Assembly (NCBI RefSeq): GCF_009208775.1
Contig: NZ_WFLM01000004.1
Location: 310,001 to 374,000, forward strand
DNA length: 64,000 nucleotides
From: Silvanigrella paludirubra
Lineage (GTDB): Bacteria; Bdellovibrionota_B; Oligoflexia; Silvanigrellales; Silvanigrellaceae
Reading direction: 5' to 3'
Shown: one piece after another, positions 46,932-57,050 of the stretch
Layout: each line of letters opens with the position of its first letter
Numbering within the stretch: the first letter of the stretch is position 1
Program-made: the position numbers and the translations under genes
Notes under the pieces: model-generated
The model's database searches: none
Told to the model about the DNA's origin: nothing
Seen by the model: the letters and a program-made list of their open reading frames with translations, nothing else

Positions 46932-47600
46932 TTACAAAGGAGCTGGCTGTTTAACGAAACGTAAATAAGAACACGGCGCATTCCAACCTTCAGGATATAG
47001 TTCTTTTGCTTGAGCATCACTAACAGAATTTGAAATAATTACATCTTGTCCAGGTTGCCAATTTGCTGGTGTTGCTACTTTGTGTTTAGCAGTTAATTGC
47101 ATAGAATCTATTGCGCGCAAAATTTCGTCAAAGTTACGGCCTGTCGTCATAGGATAAGTTAACATTAATTGAATCCGTTTATCGGGGCTAAATATAAATA
47201 CTGAGCGAACAGTTGCATTTGATGCGGGAGTTCTATTTTGTAAAGTTCCCGTTTCTTCTTCAGCGGGGAGCATATTATAGAGCTTCGATATTAATAAATT
47301 TGTGTCTGCAATAATTGGATAATTTACTTTTGCTCCTTGTGTTTGTTCAATATCTTTAAGCCATTTGTTATGATCCTCAACCGAATCAATTGATAAGGCA
47401 ATTAACTTAGTGTTACGTTTTGTAAATTCAGATTCAATTTTCGCCATGTAGCCTAATTCAGTAGTGCATACCGGAGTAAAATCTTTGGGGTGTGAAAATA
47501 AAATCACCCATTGATTTTCAAACCACTCATGAAAATCGATCAAGCCGTGTGTCGTTTGTGCCGTGAAATTAGGTGCGGTAGAATTAATGCGCAACGTCAT
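46932..47600 (-). CDS. 1-Cys peroxiredoxin (Prx6 type)
   Basis: This 222-aa cytoplasmic peroxiredoxin reduces H2O2 and organic peroxides. The peroxidatic Cys45 lies in HPKDFTPVCTTELG, the family's PxxxTxxC motif. The C-terminal extension typical of Prx6 is present, with another Cys210 near the end. SD GGATGAGG lies upstream. The neighbours to the right include an AhpD-like protein and a LysR regulator, suggesting an oxidative-stress group. Confidence 0.92.
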   Translation of the reverse strand: MTLRINSTAPNFTAQTTHGLIDFHEWFENQWVILFSHPKDFTPVCTTELGYMAKIESEFTKRNTKLIALSIDSVEDHNKWLKDIEQTQGAKVNYPIIADTNLLISKLYNMLPAEEETGTLQNRTPASNATVRSVFIFSPDKRIQLMLTYPMTTGRNFDEILRAIDSMQLTAKHKVATPANWQPGQDVIISNSVSDAQAKELYPEGWNAPCSYLRFVKQPAPL

Positions 47601-47797
47601 AGAAAAACCTCATCCTTTCTTAAAATAAAAGAAAATTAGGATTGCTCCTTCTGTTACATTCAACGGTAAATACTTTAAAGAAACTGGGACAGTAGCAAAG
47701 TTACAATAGAAGAGAAAAAGCAGAGTTTCAAGTTTTAGAAGGAGAAGCTTTGAGTGTGGTTATAATTGTATAAACAATGATTAGTAATGATTTTCTA

Positions 47798-48226
47798 TTA
47801 GAGACGCCTTTCTGATTCTTTAATTTTATAATCATTTGCACTCATGTCTCGTCTGCTCATTAGACCTTCCGAATTGAATTCCCAATGTTCATTGCCATGC
47901 GTTCGCATCCATGTTGAATTTTCCTTATCAAACCATTCATATTCAAATCGGACAGAGATTCTATTTTCTGTGAAACACCAAAGTTCCTTTATTAATTTAT
48001 ATTCTGTTTCTTTATTCCATTTGCGGATTAAAAATTCTTTGATAGCATTGCGGCCCATGAAAAATTCAGAACGATTTCGCCATTCCGAGTTTTCTGTATA
48101 TGCTAATGCCACTTTTTCGGGATCTTTTGAGTTCCATGCATCTTCAGCGGCTTTTACTTTAAGTAACGCGGATTCATAATGAAACGGAGGGACTGCAAAT
48201 AGTTTGCCATTTTTTTCAATAATCAT
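47798..48226 (-). CDS. NTF2-like family protein (DUF1348)
   Basis: This 142-aa protein has the cone-shaped NTF2 fold, seen as KAAEDAWNSKDPEKVALAYT, then EWRNRSEFFMGRNAI and HWEFNSEGLMSRRDMSAND. This is the DUF1348 group, often annotated as nuclear transport factor 2-like with no assigned reaction. Its ATG follows GGAG. It sits between a peroxiredoxin and an AhpD-like gene and may be co-regulated with them. Confidence 0.88.
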   Translation of the reverse strand: MIIEKNGKLFAVPPFHYESALLKVKAAEDAWNSKDPEKVALAYTENSEWRNRSEFFMGRNAIKEFLIRKWNKETEYKLIKELWCFTENRISVRFEYEWFDKENSTWMRTHGNEHWEFNSEGLMSRRDMSANDYKIKESERRL

Positions 48227-48308
48227 AGATTCTCCTTTATGAAAATAGAAAAAAGACTTGATAGCAAAATTCAGCTGACCACCAAGTCCTCATTTTGAAA
48301 GATTATCT

Positions 48309-48857
48309 CTATTTCTGATTAGGGCGAACAACCGGGAAGTCTATCTCTGTTTGTGCAATTTCATTAATATAATTTGTCCATGTATTTAATGCGACATGCA
48401 AAACAATTTCAAGAATTTGTCCATCATCGTAACCCGCTTGTTTTATGGCATCGACATCACTTGTTTGAAGGTGCCCACGTTCACTCACAACTTTTACAGC
48501 AAATCGGACAGCGGCATCTGCTTTGGGATCGTTTGATGCTCCATTTCTATTTGCAGTGATTTCAGCGTCATCAAGCTTTGCTAAGTTTTTACCTAAGTAA
48601 GTATGTGCTGAAAGGCAATAACTGCATCCGTTCAATTCTGCTACAGCTAGAGCAATGCGCTCACGGGTTGAGGCAGAAAGTTTTCCTTTTCCAAGTGCCT
48701 CCGAAAGACTTAAGTAACCTTCCAATGCAGATGGGCTGGTGCTAACCATACGAAACAAGTTTGGAACAACTCCCAATTTTTTTTTCACATCCATAAGCAT
48801 TGCTTGAGAAGCTTGCGGAGCGGTTTCAATGTTTTCTGGTGTATAAATACGTGGCAT
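48309..48857 (-). CDS. Carboxymuconolactone decarboxylase / AhpD-like family protein
   Basis: This 182-aa all-helical protein has the AhpD-type active site C78-S-Y-C81 with H85 (ELNGCSYCLSAHTYLG), used for thiol-dependent peroxide reduction in relatives. AAAGGAGA lies upstream of the ATG. It is divergent from a LysR gene across 123 bp, the usual arrangement of a LysR regulator and its target. Confidence 0.9.
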   Translation of the reverse strand: MPRIYTPENIETAPQASQAMLMDVKKKLGVVPNLFRMVSTSPSALEGYLSLSEALGKGKLSASTRERIALAVAELNGCSYCLSAHTYLGKNLAKLDDAEITANRNGASNDPKADAAVRFAVKVVSERGHLQTSDVDAIKQAGYDDGQILEIVLHVALNTWTNYINEIAQTEIDFPVVRPNQK

Positions 48858-48980
48858 GGTGATTCTCCTTTTTAGAATGAAGCGTGATTGCTTCTCTATA
48901 AATTAAGATTAGATCCTTTCAAATTGCTTTAGTAGATTGCAAATTGTGATACACTCTTCCAAAAATGGAAGGATGGTTTT

Positions 48981-49892
48981 ATGGATCGATTTGAGGCTAT
49001 GTCTATTTTGGTTGCGGTAGCTGATGGTGGCAGTCTTTCTCAAGCTTCTCGAAAACTTAAGATTCCTTTAGCAAGTGTGAGTCGAAAACTTTCAGAATTA
49101 GAATCTTATTTAAATGTGAAGTTATTAACTCGAACCACAAGGGCCCTTGAATTTACAGACTATGGACGATCCTATGTCGCGCATTGTCGCCGTATACTCG
49201 ATGATATTTCGGAAGCAGAACGCGCAGTAACTGGAGAATACACAGCTCCTAAAGGAATTCTTACGATCACAGCACCCATTGTATTTGGAAAAATCCATAT
49301 TATTCCTATCCTTTCAGAGTTTTTAAAGGCCTATCCTGAAGTAGATGTGCAACTCATGCTTACTGATAGAGGAGTAGATCTTTTAGAAGAAAAGATAGAT
49401 CTGGCTTTGCGAATTGGAGAACTTCCAAGCAGTTCATTAATAGCAGTACGTGTTGGGGAAATTCGTCATTTAACCTGTGGGAGTTCTTTTTATTTTAAAA
49501 AGCGACTCAAACCAAAAAATCCACAAGATTTACAATCACACGACTGCATTAGCATAACAGCTTTGGGGGCTTCAAAAAATTGGGTTTTTTATTCTGGGAA
49601 ATCTAAACTGAATGTCGCAATTCGCCCTCGCTTAGAGGTAACGACTGCGGAAGCAGGAATTGAAGCTGCTGTTTTAGGTGTTGGAATTACCCGAGCTCTT
49701 TCATACCAAGTGTCTAGTTACCTTAACAACAATAAACTTGAAATTATTTTAGAAGATTATGAACCCGATCCTTGGCCTGTGCATCTTGTTCACGCTGCTG
49801 GAAGAATTGTACCTCTTAAATTAAGAGCTTTTTTAGATTTTGCAAAGCCAAGATTAAAACTGGCATTAAGCAATATAAATAATAGAAAATAA
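48981..49892 (+). CDS. LysR-family transcriptional regulator
   Basis: This 303-aa protein has an N-terminal winged HTH at about 1-60 (ADGGSLSQASRKLKIPLASV) and a C-terminal periplasmic-binding-type effector domain (about 90-295). The fold resembles the group of LysR proteins near DgcA/PtxR-type regulators. It is divergent from the AhpD-like gene, so that gene, and possibly the DUF1348 and peroxiredoxin genes beyond it, are its likely targets. Confidence 0.93.
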   Translation: MDRFEAMSILVAVADGGSLSQASRKLKIPLASVSRKLSELESYLNVKLLTRTTRALEFTDYGRSYVAHCRRILDDISEAERAVTGEYTAPKGILTITAPIVFGKIHIIPILSEFLKAYPEVDVQLMLTDRGVDLLEEKIDLALRIGELPSSSLIAVRVGEIRHLTCGSSFYFKKRLKPKNPQDLQSHDCISITALGASKNWVFYSGKSKLNVAIRPRLEVTTAEAGIEAAVLGVGITRALSYQVSSYLNNNKLEIILEDYEPDPWPVHLVHAAGRIVPLKLRAFLDFAKPRLKLALSNINNRK

Positions 49893-50038
49893 TTATTTTT
49901 GGTAAAATAATAAAATTCACAAAATATAATTTCAATATTCAAAAATTTGACTCATATTTCAATTCATCTATTTTTAGAAATCTGGTAAAAATAAATTTCA
50001 ATTTTAAAGATAAAATTTATACTTAAATAGGGATTTTT

Positions 50039-51286
50039 ATGATTAAAAAAATGACAAGAAATACTTTGTTAATATCAAGCCTGTTTCTTTACAATATAGC
50101 AAATGCTGAAAATAACTCTTTACAAAATAAAAATATTGTTATTCAAGATTCTTTTAATGTTACAAATTATATAAATACGATTTCGCAATACCAACCTAAA
50201 GTTGTAGAGCTTTCAGAGCGTATCCAAAAAACTGTAGATTATTATCAAAAAGTACATATATTGAAAACATTCCAAAATAAAGAATATATTGTAGATTGTG
50301 TTCCTTTTACAGAACAACCTTCGTTAATTGATAAGCCTGAATTAGCTATAAAGTTATTAAAGGAGTTTGAAAAAAAGAATCATCAAAAATCTTTAAAAGA
50401 AATAGGGAGCAATTTTGACTTTAACACCGCAACTGAATGTCCAAATGAAAGTGTTGGGATTATCAGACCATCTCAAACATCTCTTGCATCTAAGTTTATA
50501 TTAAAGAAAAGTTTGAATGACTCGTTACTTTATGGAGAAAATGAAGCAAGTGACAGCGTTTCTGGATATACTTGGCAAGTGGGAGTCACGCCAACAAATA
50601 AAATAATATACCTAAATAAAGATCATGGTGAGGCACATTTTAAAGGACCACAACTCCAATCGGTAACATCTAGTAACCAAGATGATCATTCTCTCGATCA
50701 ATTTTGGTTACTTTATACAGGTAAAAATAAAGAACGATTTAGTGTTGAATTTGGAATTATGGCTAGTGGATATTTTACGACTCATCCTTCTACAAGTATA
50801 TTTGTATATGCGAGTATTGATAATTATGGAGCAAAGTCTTGTTATAATCTTGGTTGTCCTGGTTTTGTTCAATTTCCAAGAACACCCGTTGTCGGGGTCC
50901 CTATCACTGATAAAAATGCTGACTATATTTTTAAAGTTCATCATAAAAAAGAAAATGATTTTAAGACAGGTTATTATTTAACTCTTGAAATTTTTGATCC
51001 ATTAAATAATGTATTCCATAAGGAAAGTGTAATTTTAGGATATTATCCAGATAGCATTTATCCATTAGATAATTTGCCAAATACGTTTAGTGCTGGCGCT
51101 GAAATTTATGCAGATGCGCCTGCGAATGGAACTATTTTATACGGAAATTATTTAAACCCATTAGAAGGTTATTACCGTAAAAAACAAATTGGAATATTTA
51201 CTCAAAATAAAAATAATTTCCCGTCTTATATTGATAAAAAAATATTCCCATTTCTTACAGTTTGGAAGTTTGGGCAGAAAGAATAA
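50039..51286 (+). CDS. Neprosin-family glutamic peptidase (secreted)
   Basis: This 415-aa protein has a signal peptide (cleavage near ANA, residue 22), a propeptide-like N-terminal part and a C-terminal neprosin domain (about 175-400). The domain shows FSVEFGIMASG with E237, then CYNLGCPGFVQ, GYYPDSIYPLDN and GAEIYAD with E355. These two glutamates correspond in position to the catalytic pair of neprosin, a prolyl-specific G3 peptidase. Bacterial homologues exist. SD AGGGATTTTT lies upstream. Confidence 0.82.
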   Translation: MIKKMTRNTLLISSLFLYNIANAENNSLQNKNIVIQDSFNVTNYINTISQYQPKVVELSERIQKTVDYYQKVHILKTFQNKEYIVDCVPFTEQPSLIDKPELAIKLLKEFEKKNHQKSLKEIGSNFDFNTATECPNESVGIIRPSQTSLASKFILKKSLNDSLLYGENEASDSVSGYTWQVGVTPTNKIIYLNKDHGEAHFKGPQLQSVTSSNQDDHSLDQFWLLYTGKNKERFSVEFGIMASGYFTTHPSTSIFVYASIDNYGAKSCYNLGCPGFVQFPRTPVVGVPITDKNADYIFKVHHKKENDFKTGYYLTLEIFDPLNNVFHKESVILGYYPDSIYPLDNLPNTFSAGAEIYADAPANGTILYGNYLNPLEGYYRKKQIGIFTQNKNNFPSYIDKKIFPFLTVWKFGQKE

Positions 51287-51515
51287 ATAAAAATTTTGGT
51301 AATTTAATATATATCAAATATTTATTTTGGTAATGTATTTTAAAAATAATTTCTAATTATTTCATATATTTTTATAATTAATTCTTATTTTTATTTAGTT
51401 TACTTTAATGAAATCTTGTATACTTATCTATTATAATCTACTGTAATTTTTGTTCTATAAAATTAGAATATGATTGATTTAATAATTTAGATCTAGTTAC
51501 CTAAGAAAGTTGAAT

Positions 51516-54500
51516 ATGGAAAATCGCTCCACATCAGTTTTAACATTGCAATATTGGCAAAATGCTCTAAATTTTTCGAATATAAAACAACTTGCAAATT
51601 CAAATGACTCAATAAAGTTTATTGATACTACAGCATTAAATTCTGGTAAATTTGATCAAAAAGTAGTTGAAAATATTAAATTTAAAAACTTCTTTAAGGA
51701 TAAAACAAAAGGAGTTGTAAAATTTATTCTTGCAGATGGTTCGATCGCATATTATGCTGACACTTGGCTCATCTTTGGTTATAAAATTTCACAAAATGAC
51801 TTAGATGCTATACTTGCCGTTCCTATTTATATCAATGAACAAGGTCACATTATTCCAAATTTAGATTCAAAACCTTTTTTGAATTCTAATTACTTGGAAC
51901 CTGTTGATGAAATTTATGCAACATGCCCTAAAATTGGTACTTTAAATCTTTACGAAAAATACCAAAAAAATCGACCATTGCCTAGCTCATATATTAGCTA
52001 CGATAATGAAATAGAAAAGAAATTTTTTTCAAAAGGTGAGCTAGACTATAAAAGGTTTCCTCAATGTGAATGGGAGCAATGGTGGGAATATTCTTACACT
52101 ATGTTTTTAGAAACTTACAATTCGCCAGATGTAGATCATGATAAAAAAATATTATTGACTCAATTTTTAAGATCACAAAGCAAAGATGGCGAATCTTGGT
52201 ATTCCTTAGCTTCACAATTTATCGGTCAAAACATGACCGCTTCTATTCGAGATGCTTTTATTTATGTAGAAAAAAAGGTACTTCATAAAATTGAAAATTT
52301 TAAAAATGAATTTCCACTTGTGTACCATATTTGTCATGATAATTTCACACAGAATATTTTAAAAAATGAACTTATAGAATCTAATACTTTGTTGCATACA
52401 GGCCATATGGATTCTTATGATGATATTTCACAGAAAAGATCTAACTTTCCACTCGATCCTTCTCAGAGAGAATCTTTGCTGCATTTTCTAAGCACACCAA
52501 ATGGTTATCCACTTGCTATAAGTGGACCTCCTGGCACTGGAAAAACAAGCATGCTAAAAGGAGTAATTGCAACCTTATGGGTGAATAAAACAATTGAAAG
52601 TAATTATCCCCAAAGTCCAATTATTATTGCAACATCTTCCACAAATAATGCTACAAAGAATATTATTGCGAGCTTTTTTGAAATACCTGGCCGTAGTGAA
52701 GAGCATATTTTACTAAAACGCTGGATTTCTGGCATTTTTAGCTATGGCTGGTTTTTCCCATCCGAAGGCAAAAAACAAGAATCTCAACAGTTTAACCAAT
52801 TAATTTTTAGTGAAAACAAACAAAATCCTAAGTTGAATTTTCAAGGAGATGGTGCAGCGAATGAATTAAATATTTCTAAAACAGATTTTGCCAATCGTGA
52901 AAAAAGAAACTATTTAAAAATTGTTAATGAATTTTTTGGGCAAAATTTTTCTTTAATGGAAGATTGTATAAGCCATCTTCATAAAAATTTAAAGACACAA
53001 TGCGAAAATATACTACCAACTTTTTACAAAAATTATAAAGATGCTATTCATATAGTCACATCTTATGACATGACTGAACTTGAAAAAAGTCTTGAAAGAG
53101 TTGACACAATTAAAGCTAAAATTAATATTGAAAAAAATAAAAAAGAAGAGAGAGAAGATAATTACAAAGAAAAAATTCATGTTTTAGAAAAGAAAAAAAA
53201 TTTTCTTTATGATTGGGTAATTAAATATACTAAATTTTTTGAGATAATAAAAAGAAGTAAATATTATAATAATATATTTTTAAAGTATATTATTTTATTA
53301 TTCGTTTATATCATTAAATCATTCTACTTTATGGTAATTAAAAGAAATATCATTTTACATAAATTTATAAAAGATGAAAAAATAGAGATTATTGTAAGCC
53401 CTAAATTAAATGGCATTTTTAAGAATTTTGATAGCTTTATAAACTCTTTAAACTTAAAAATAAGGGAATATGAAAATAATGTTGAAATATTAAATCTTTC
53501 TATTTTAAAAAATGACGAAGAATATAATCAATATTTAGAAGAGAAAAATGAAAAAATTAAAAAAGAGTACGATAAATATAAAATTTTAAAAGACTATGAA
53601 AATTCAATTCAATATATCATTAATCAAAGTAAAATATATTTACTCTCTAATAATTATCCAAGTCAGATTCAAATAATAGAAGAAAAATTTCAAAATTTAT
53701 ACAAAATGAATGATCTAAATGAAAAAATAAATGCAGTTTATACTGATAAAATATTTGAGTCTTTTCAAGCATTGCTAGATTGTACAATTAGAACTTATAA
53801 TTTTCATATGACAGCTCGTTATTGGGAAGGTCGCTGGCTTTGTGATGTATTTCCTGAACAGAAAAAAACTCAAAATAATTTTAAATCTTTACTTATAGAA
53901 AATTTAAGAACATTTTGCATGATTGCTCCTTGTATTGTTACTACATTTCACATGATGCCAAAGCTTTTTTATGATAAGAAAAATGGAATGCGTTATTCTA
54001 ATGAAGCTGATTTATTAATTGTCGATGAAGCAGGACAATGCTGCCTTGAAACTTCTATTATTGCATTTTCATTTGCTAAAAAAGCACTTATTGTTGGTGA
54101 TGTAAAACAATTAGAGCCAGTTTATAATTTAGATAAAGAAGCAGAACATTCTATTGCAAAAACTATGAAATTAACTGAACAGGATAAAGAGAAATTTATT
54201 GAAAGAGAAATACTAGCATCCAAAAATAATTTAATGTCATTGCTTCAAACAAAATCTTATTTTACAAAACCTTATTCAAATGGACTAATACTAACAAGGC
54301 ATTACCGCTGTGTTCCGAATATTATAGAATTTTGTAATGAATTAGTTTATGATGGTGATTTAATCCCTGTTACAAAAAATAAAGATACACTTTTTCCTTC
54401 TATGGGATATGCATGTCATTATTTTCAAGCAACTCAATACAAAGGAAGTTGGCAAAACGAAAAAGAATGTTTTGAAATTATTGACTGGCTAAAAGAAAAT

Positions 54501-55889
54501 GAACAAAAAATAATAAATAAATATAATCCTGATGGCATTATAAGAAAACAATTCTATGAACTTGTTGCTATTATTACACCTTATAAATCTCAAGAATTTG
54601 TCATAAAAGAATTTATGGAAAAAGAATGGTTTTCTAAAATAAAAGATCCGCTTCAATATAAGTTGTATAAAGAAAACTTTATAATAGGTACAGTCCACTC
54701 TTTACAAGGAGCTGAGCGCCCTATTGTTATTTATTCTATGGTAAATCATAAAGAAGAAGGAAAAACTGTTTTTTGGGATAAAAAAACGAATTTATTAAAT
54801 GTTGCTATTTCTCGTGCAAAAGATTGTTTTCTCGTTTTTTGTCATAAAGAATTATTATTTTCAGAAAAAGTCTTAGCCGAAAAAAGTTCGAAACCAAGTG
54901 TTAAATTGGGACAGTATTTGTTTAAAAATGGAAAACAAATTTATCCAACAATTGCATTTATTGTAGAATCTCCAAATAAAATTGAAACATTACAAAAAAT
55001 TTTACCGAGAGAATATAAAGTATTTGCTACAGGTGGTTTTTTTAGAGAGTTGGATTTAGAATCTCATGATACTATGGAAAAATCTATAACTTATCCTATT
55101 TGGAAATTAAGAGAAGATAGAAAATATTTTATAGATGAAATTAGGAAATTTGTAGCTAATTTTGGTGAAGTTATATTAGCTACGGATAATGATAGAGAAG
55201 GTGAATTGATTTCATGGCATTTAAAAGAATATTTGCAAAAAGAGCTTTCACAAAATCAGATTAATTATAAAAGAATTCGATTTGATTCAATTGATGAAAA
55301 GAGTATTTTAAATTCAATTAAAAATGCAGAAAATAAATTAAACAAAAAATTAATACAATCTGCGCTATTAAGGCATGTATATGATATGATTTATTCTCAA
55401 TTTATAAAATATAAAGCAAAAAAAATAATTGGTGATAATAAAGATCATCCATTTTTGTCAAGAAACCATTTATCTATATTTAAATTGCTACAACAACAAA
55501 AGGAAAAAAGCTTAAGAAGTGGCTATACACTTCGGGTAAAATTTACAAATCAGTTAAGAAAAAAATCTCTTTTTGGTAAAATTGTTATTTCAAATAGCCT
55601 TCTTGCTCAACAGAGAGTATTTCAAACTTCTCAAGAAGCACAAGAATATGCAGATTCTATATCAATATCCAATTGGAATTTATCAACTCTTTATGCACTT
55701 ACAAAAACGATTCATCCCAAAACAGGTATGACGACAGCAGAAACGATAAAACGAGTTTCTCGTATGCACGGCATTTCGCCAGAAAAAACAATGGAAATTC
55801 TGCAATCACTTTATGACGGCTCCGCAATGATTCAATCTTCTACTCATAATCCAAAATCACATCGATTTAATTTTGGAGGGAAATATTAA
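51516..55889 (+). CDS. SF1 helicase fused to the TOPRIM half of a type IA topoisomerase
   Basis: This protein of about 1457 aa starts at ATG 51516. An N-terminal domain of about 330 residues is unknown. A Upf1/DNA2-like superfamily 1 helicase follows, with Walker A GPPGTGKT (337-344), a long lysine-rich coiled-coil insertion (about 495-760), Walker B VDEAGQ (D837, E838) and the later motifs TRHYRC, GTVHSLQGAERPI and NVAISRAKD. From about 1148 a topoisomerase IA begins: FIVESPNKIETL (E1151), TDNDREGE (D1224, D1226), then the helical region and TAETIKRVSRMHGISPEKTM, QSLYDG. The active-site tyrosine is absent here. The stop overlaps the next ATG by one base, and that gene supplies the tyrosine. 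Reverse gyrase has a similar helicase-topoisomerase concept with an SF2 helicase. Confidence 0.88.
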   Translation: MENRSTSVLTLQYWQNALNFSNIKQLANSNDSIKFIDTTALNSGKFDQKVVENIKFKNFFKDKTKGVVKFILADGSIAYYADTWLIFGYKISQNDLDAILAVPIYINEQGHIIPNLDSKPFLNSNYLEPVDEIYATCPKIGTLNLYEKYQKNRPLPSSYISYDNEIEKKFFSKGELDYKRFPQCEWEQWWEYSYTMFLETYNSPDVDHDKKILLTQFLRSQSKDGESWYSLASQFIGQNMTASIRDAFIYVEKKVLHKIENFKNEFPLVYHICHDNFTQNILKNELIESNTLLHTGHMDSYDDISQKRSNFPLDPSQRESLLHFLSTPNGYPLAISGPPGTGKTSMLKGVIATLWVNKTIESNYPQSPIIIATSSTNNATKNIIASFFEIPGRSEEHILLKRWISGIFSYGWFFPSEGKKQESQQFNQLIFSENKQNPKLNFQGDGAANELNISKTDFANREKRNYLKIVNEFFGQNFSLMEDCISHLHKNLKTQCENILPTFYKNYKDAIHIVTSYDMTELEKSLERVDTIKAKINIEKNKKEEREDNYKEKIHVLEKKKNFLYDWVIKYTKFFEIIKRSKYYNNIFLKYIILLFVYIIKSFYFMVIKRNIILHKFIKDEKIEIIVSPKLNGIFKNFDSFINSLNLKIREYENNVEILNLSILKNDEEYNQYLEEKNEKIKKEYDKYKILKDYENSIQYIINQSKIYLLSNNYPSQIQIIEEKFQNLYKMNDLNEKINAVYTDKIFESFQALLDCTIRTYNFHMTARYWEGRWLCDVFPEQKKTQNNFKSLLIENLRTFCMIAPCIVTTFHMMPKLFYDKKNGMRYSNEADLLIVDEAGQCCLETSIIAFSFAKKALIVGDVKQLEPVYNLDKEAEHSIAKTMKLTEQDKEKFIEREILASKNNLMSLLQTKSYFTKPYSNGLILTRHYRCVPNIIEFCNELVYDGDLIPVTKNKDTLFPSMGYACHYFQATQYKGSWQNEKECFEIIDWLKENEQKIINKYNPDGIIRKQFYELVAIITPYKSQEFVIKEFMEKEWFSKIKDPLQYKLYKENFIIGTVHSLQGAERPIVIYSMVNHKEEGKTVFWDKKTNLLNVAISRAKDCFLVFCHKELLFSEKVLAEKSSKPSVKLGQYLFKNGKQIYPTIAFIVESPNKIETLQKILPREYKVFATGGFFRELDLESHDTMEKSITYPIWKLREDRKYFIDEIRKFVANFGEVILATDNDREGELISWHLKEYLQKELSQNQINYKRIRFDSIDEKSILNSIKNAENKLNKKLIQSALLRHVYDMIYSQFIKYKAKKIIGDNKDHPFLSRNHLSIFKLLQQQKEKSLRSGYTLRVKFTNQLRKKSLFGKIVISNSLLAQQRVFQTSQEAQEYADSISISNWNLSTLYALTKTIHPKTGMTTAETIKRVSRMHGISPEKTMEILQSLYDGSAMIQSSTHNPKSHRFNFGGKY

Positions 55890-56617
55890 TGATTCACAAT
55901 GAAAATGAGATAAATATACTTCCTCCAAATTCTATTATTAAGTATCCAAGAACAGACGGACATCATACTTCTGAAGATGTAAAAGAGAGTGCATCACCTT
56001 TTTTAAGCAGAGATCCATTTGAGAGTGCTGAAAATAATGATGTACCTACTTTTTTACAATTTGCTGCGGAAAGCGCAAATCCGAATTGTGTGGGAGCAGA
56101 GGTAAATTTTGAATTATTCCAAGAAGCAAAGTCAAAAATTAAAAATATAGTTCCTTTTAAAGAAGGCTGGCCTAAATTTGGTAATGATCAAAAGCATACC
56201 AATTATTTGTTAACTTGCTTTAAGGATATACCAGAGCCAGTTACCTTAGAGGCAGGAACTAAAGTTTATCGACTTGTTGGAGCTCTTAATAATGAATATA
56301 AAACCAATGATTATTGTGGAGAATGGTGGGCCTTAGAACCACCTCCTGCAACGGAAGCAATGTGGCGTTCAGGTTATGCTGTTTGGGATCATTGGAATGG
56401 AGATGGCGGTTATATTGAATATACTATAGGAAAAGAAGGCTTAAATGTTTGGTTAGGAATTACAGGTCCGCAATCACTTCAAGATAATGAAATTATTTTA
56501 CGAGGTGGAAAAATTCAAATATGGGTACCACAAAATACAATCAATCCATTAAAAAATGGTTTTTCTAAAAAAGATATTACAAAACGTTCCCCATGGAATT
56601 TTGAAAAGGAAAACTAA
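55889..56617 (+). CDS. Topoisomerase IA active-site peptide joined to ADP-ribosyltransferase-like toxin domain
   Basis: Of this 242-aa protein, residues 12-36 carry IIKYPRTDGHHTSEDVK, the topoisomerase IA active-site block with candidate Tyr19, which continues the fold of the upstream gene. Residues about 95-232 are unrelated to topoisomerases: AGTKVYRLVG, GEWWALEPPPATEAMWR, AVWDHWNGDGGYIEY, LNVWLGITGPQ and RGGKIQIWVP. This pattern resembles C-terminal toxin domains of Rhs proteins (TreTu-type ADP-ribosyltransferases), as far as I can judge by eye. It overlaps the upstream gene by 1 bp and is followed 3 bp later by a small helical gene. Confidence 0.65.
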   Translation: MIHNENEINILPPNSIIKYPRTDGHHTSEDVKESASPFLSRDPFESAENNDVPTFLQFAAESANPNCVGAEVNFELFQEAKSKIKNIVPFKEGWPKFGNDQKHTNYLLTCFKDIPEPVTLEAGTKVYRLVGALNNEYKTNDYCGEWWALEPPPATEAMWRSGYAVWDHWNGDGGYIEYTIGKEGLNVWLGITGPQSLQDNEIILRGGKIQIWVPQNTINPLKNGFSKKDITKRSPWNFEKEN

Positions 56618-56620
56618 AAT

Positions 56621-57046
56621 ATGAATGCCATAGAATGGGTAAAACAATGTCATGAAATAGAAAATGATCTACAAAAACTTGTTATGCTTTTAGAGTTAAT
56701 GGAAAAAGAAGGTAAAAAAAGAGAAGAGGAAGGGTTTCAAGATATTTGTTCAGGATTTATTCCTGTTGCAAAAAGAAACATGTTAGCTGAAAAAGATGCG
56801 CTTACTAGGGCAATAAATTCAATAAATCCTAGAAAAATATTTTATTCTCTTTGTTCAATTCAAGGTACTTATAAATATTTTAGTGATGAAAATTTAGCAT
56901 GGTCTAACTTATGGAATGGCGGGGCTTTATATAACAGCATTTTAGATAAAATTATTATTTTACTTCAACACGAAAAAGTTGGTTTACGTGAAAATGAATT
57001 TAAAGAAGGACTTTTAAAATATGATAATTTAGAAGAAAATAGGTAA
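56621..57046 (+). CDS. Small helical protein, possible immunity protein
   Basis: This 141-aa, helical, charged protein has no TM or signal peptide (starts MNAIEWVKQCHEIENDLQKL). I recognise no family. It lies 3 bp after the toxin-like domain gene and 4 bp before the gene that resumes the topoisomerase, exactly where an immunity gene would be expected behind a toxin domain. That role is positional inference. Confidence 0.55.
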   Translation: MNAIEWVKQCHEIENDLQKLVMLLELMEKEGKKREEEGFQDICSGFIPVAKRNMLAEKDALTRAINSINPRKIFYSLCSIQGTYKYFSDENLAWSNLWNGGALYNSILDKIIILLQHEKVGLRENEFKEGLLKYDNLEENR

Positions 57047-57050
57047 AAAA

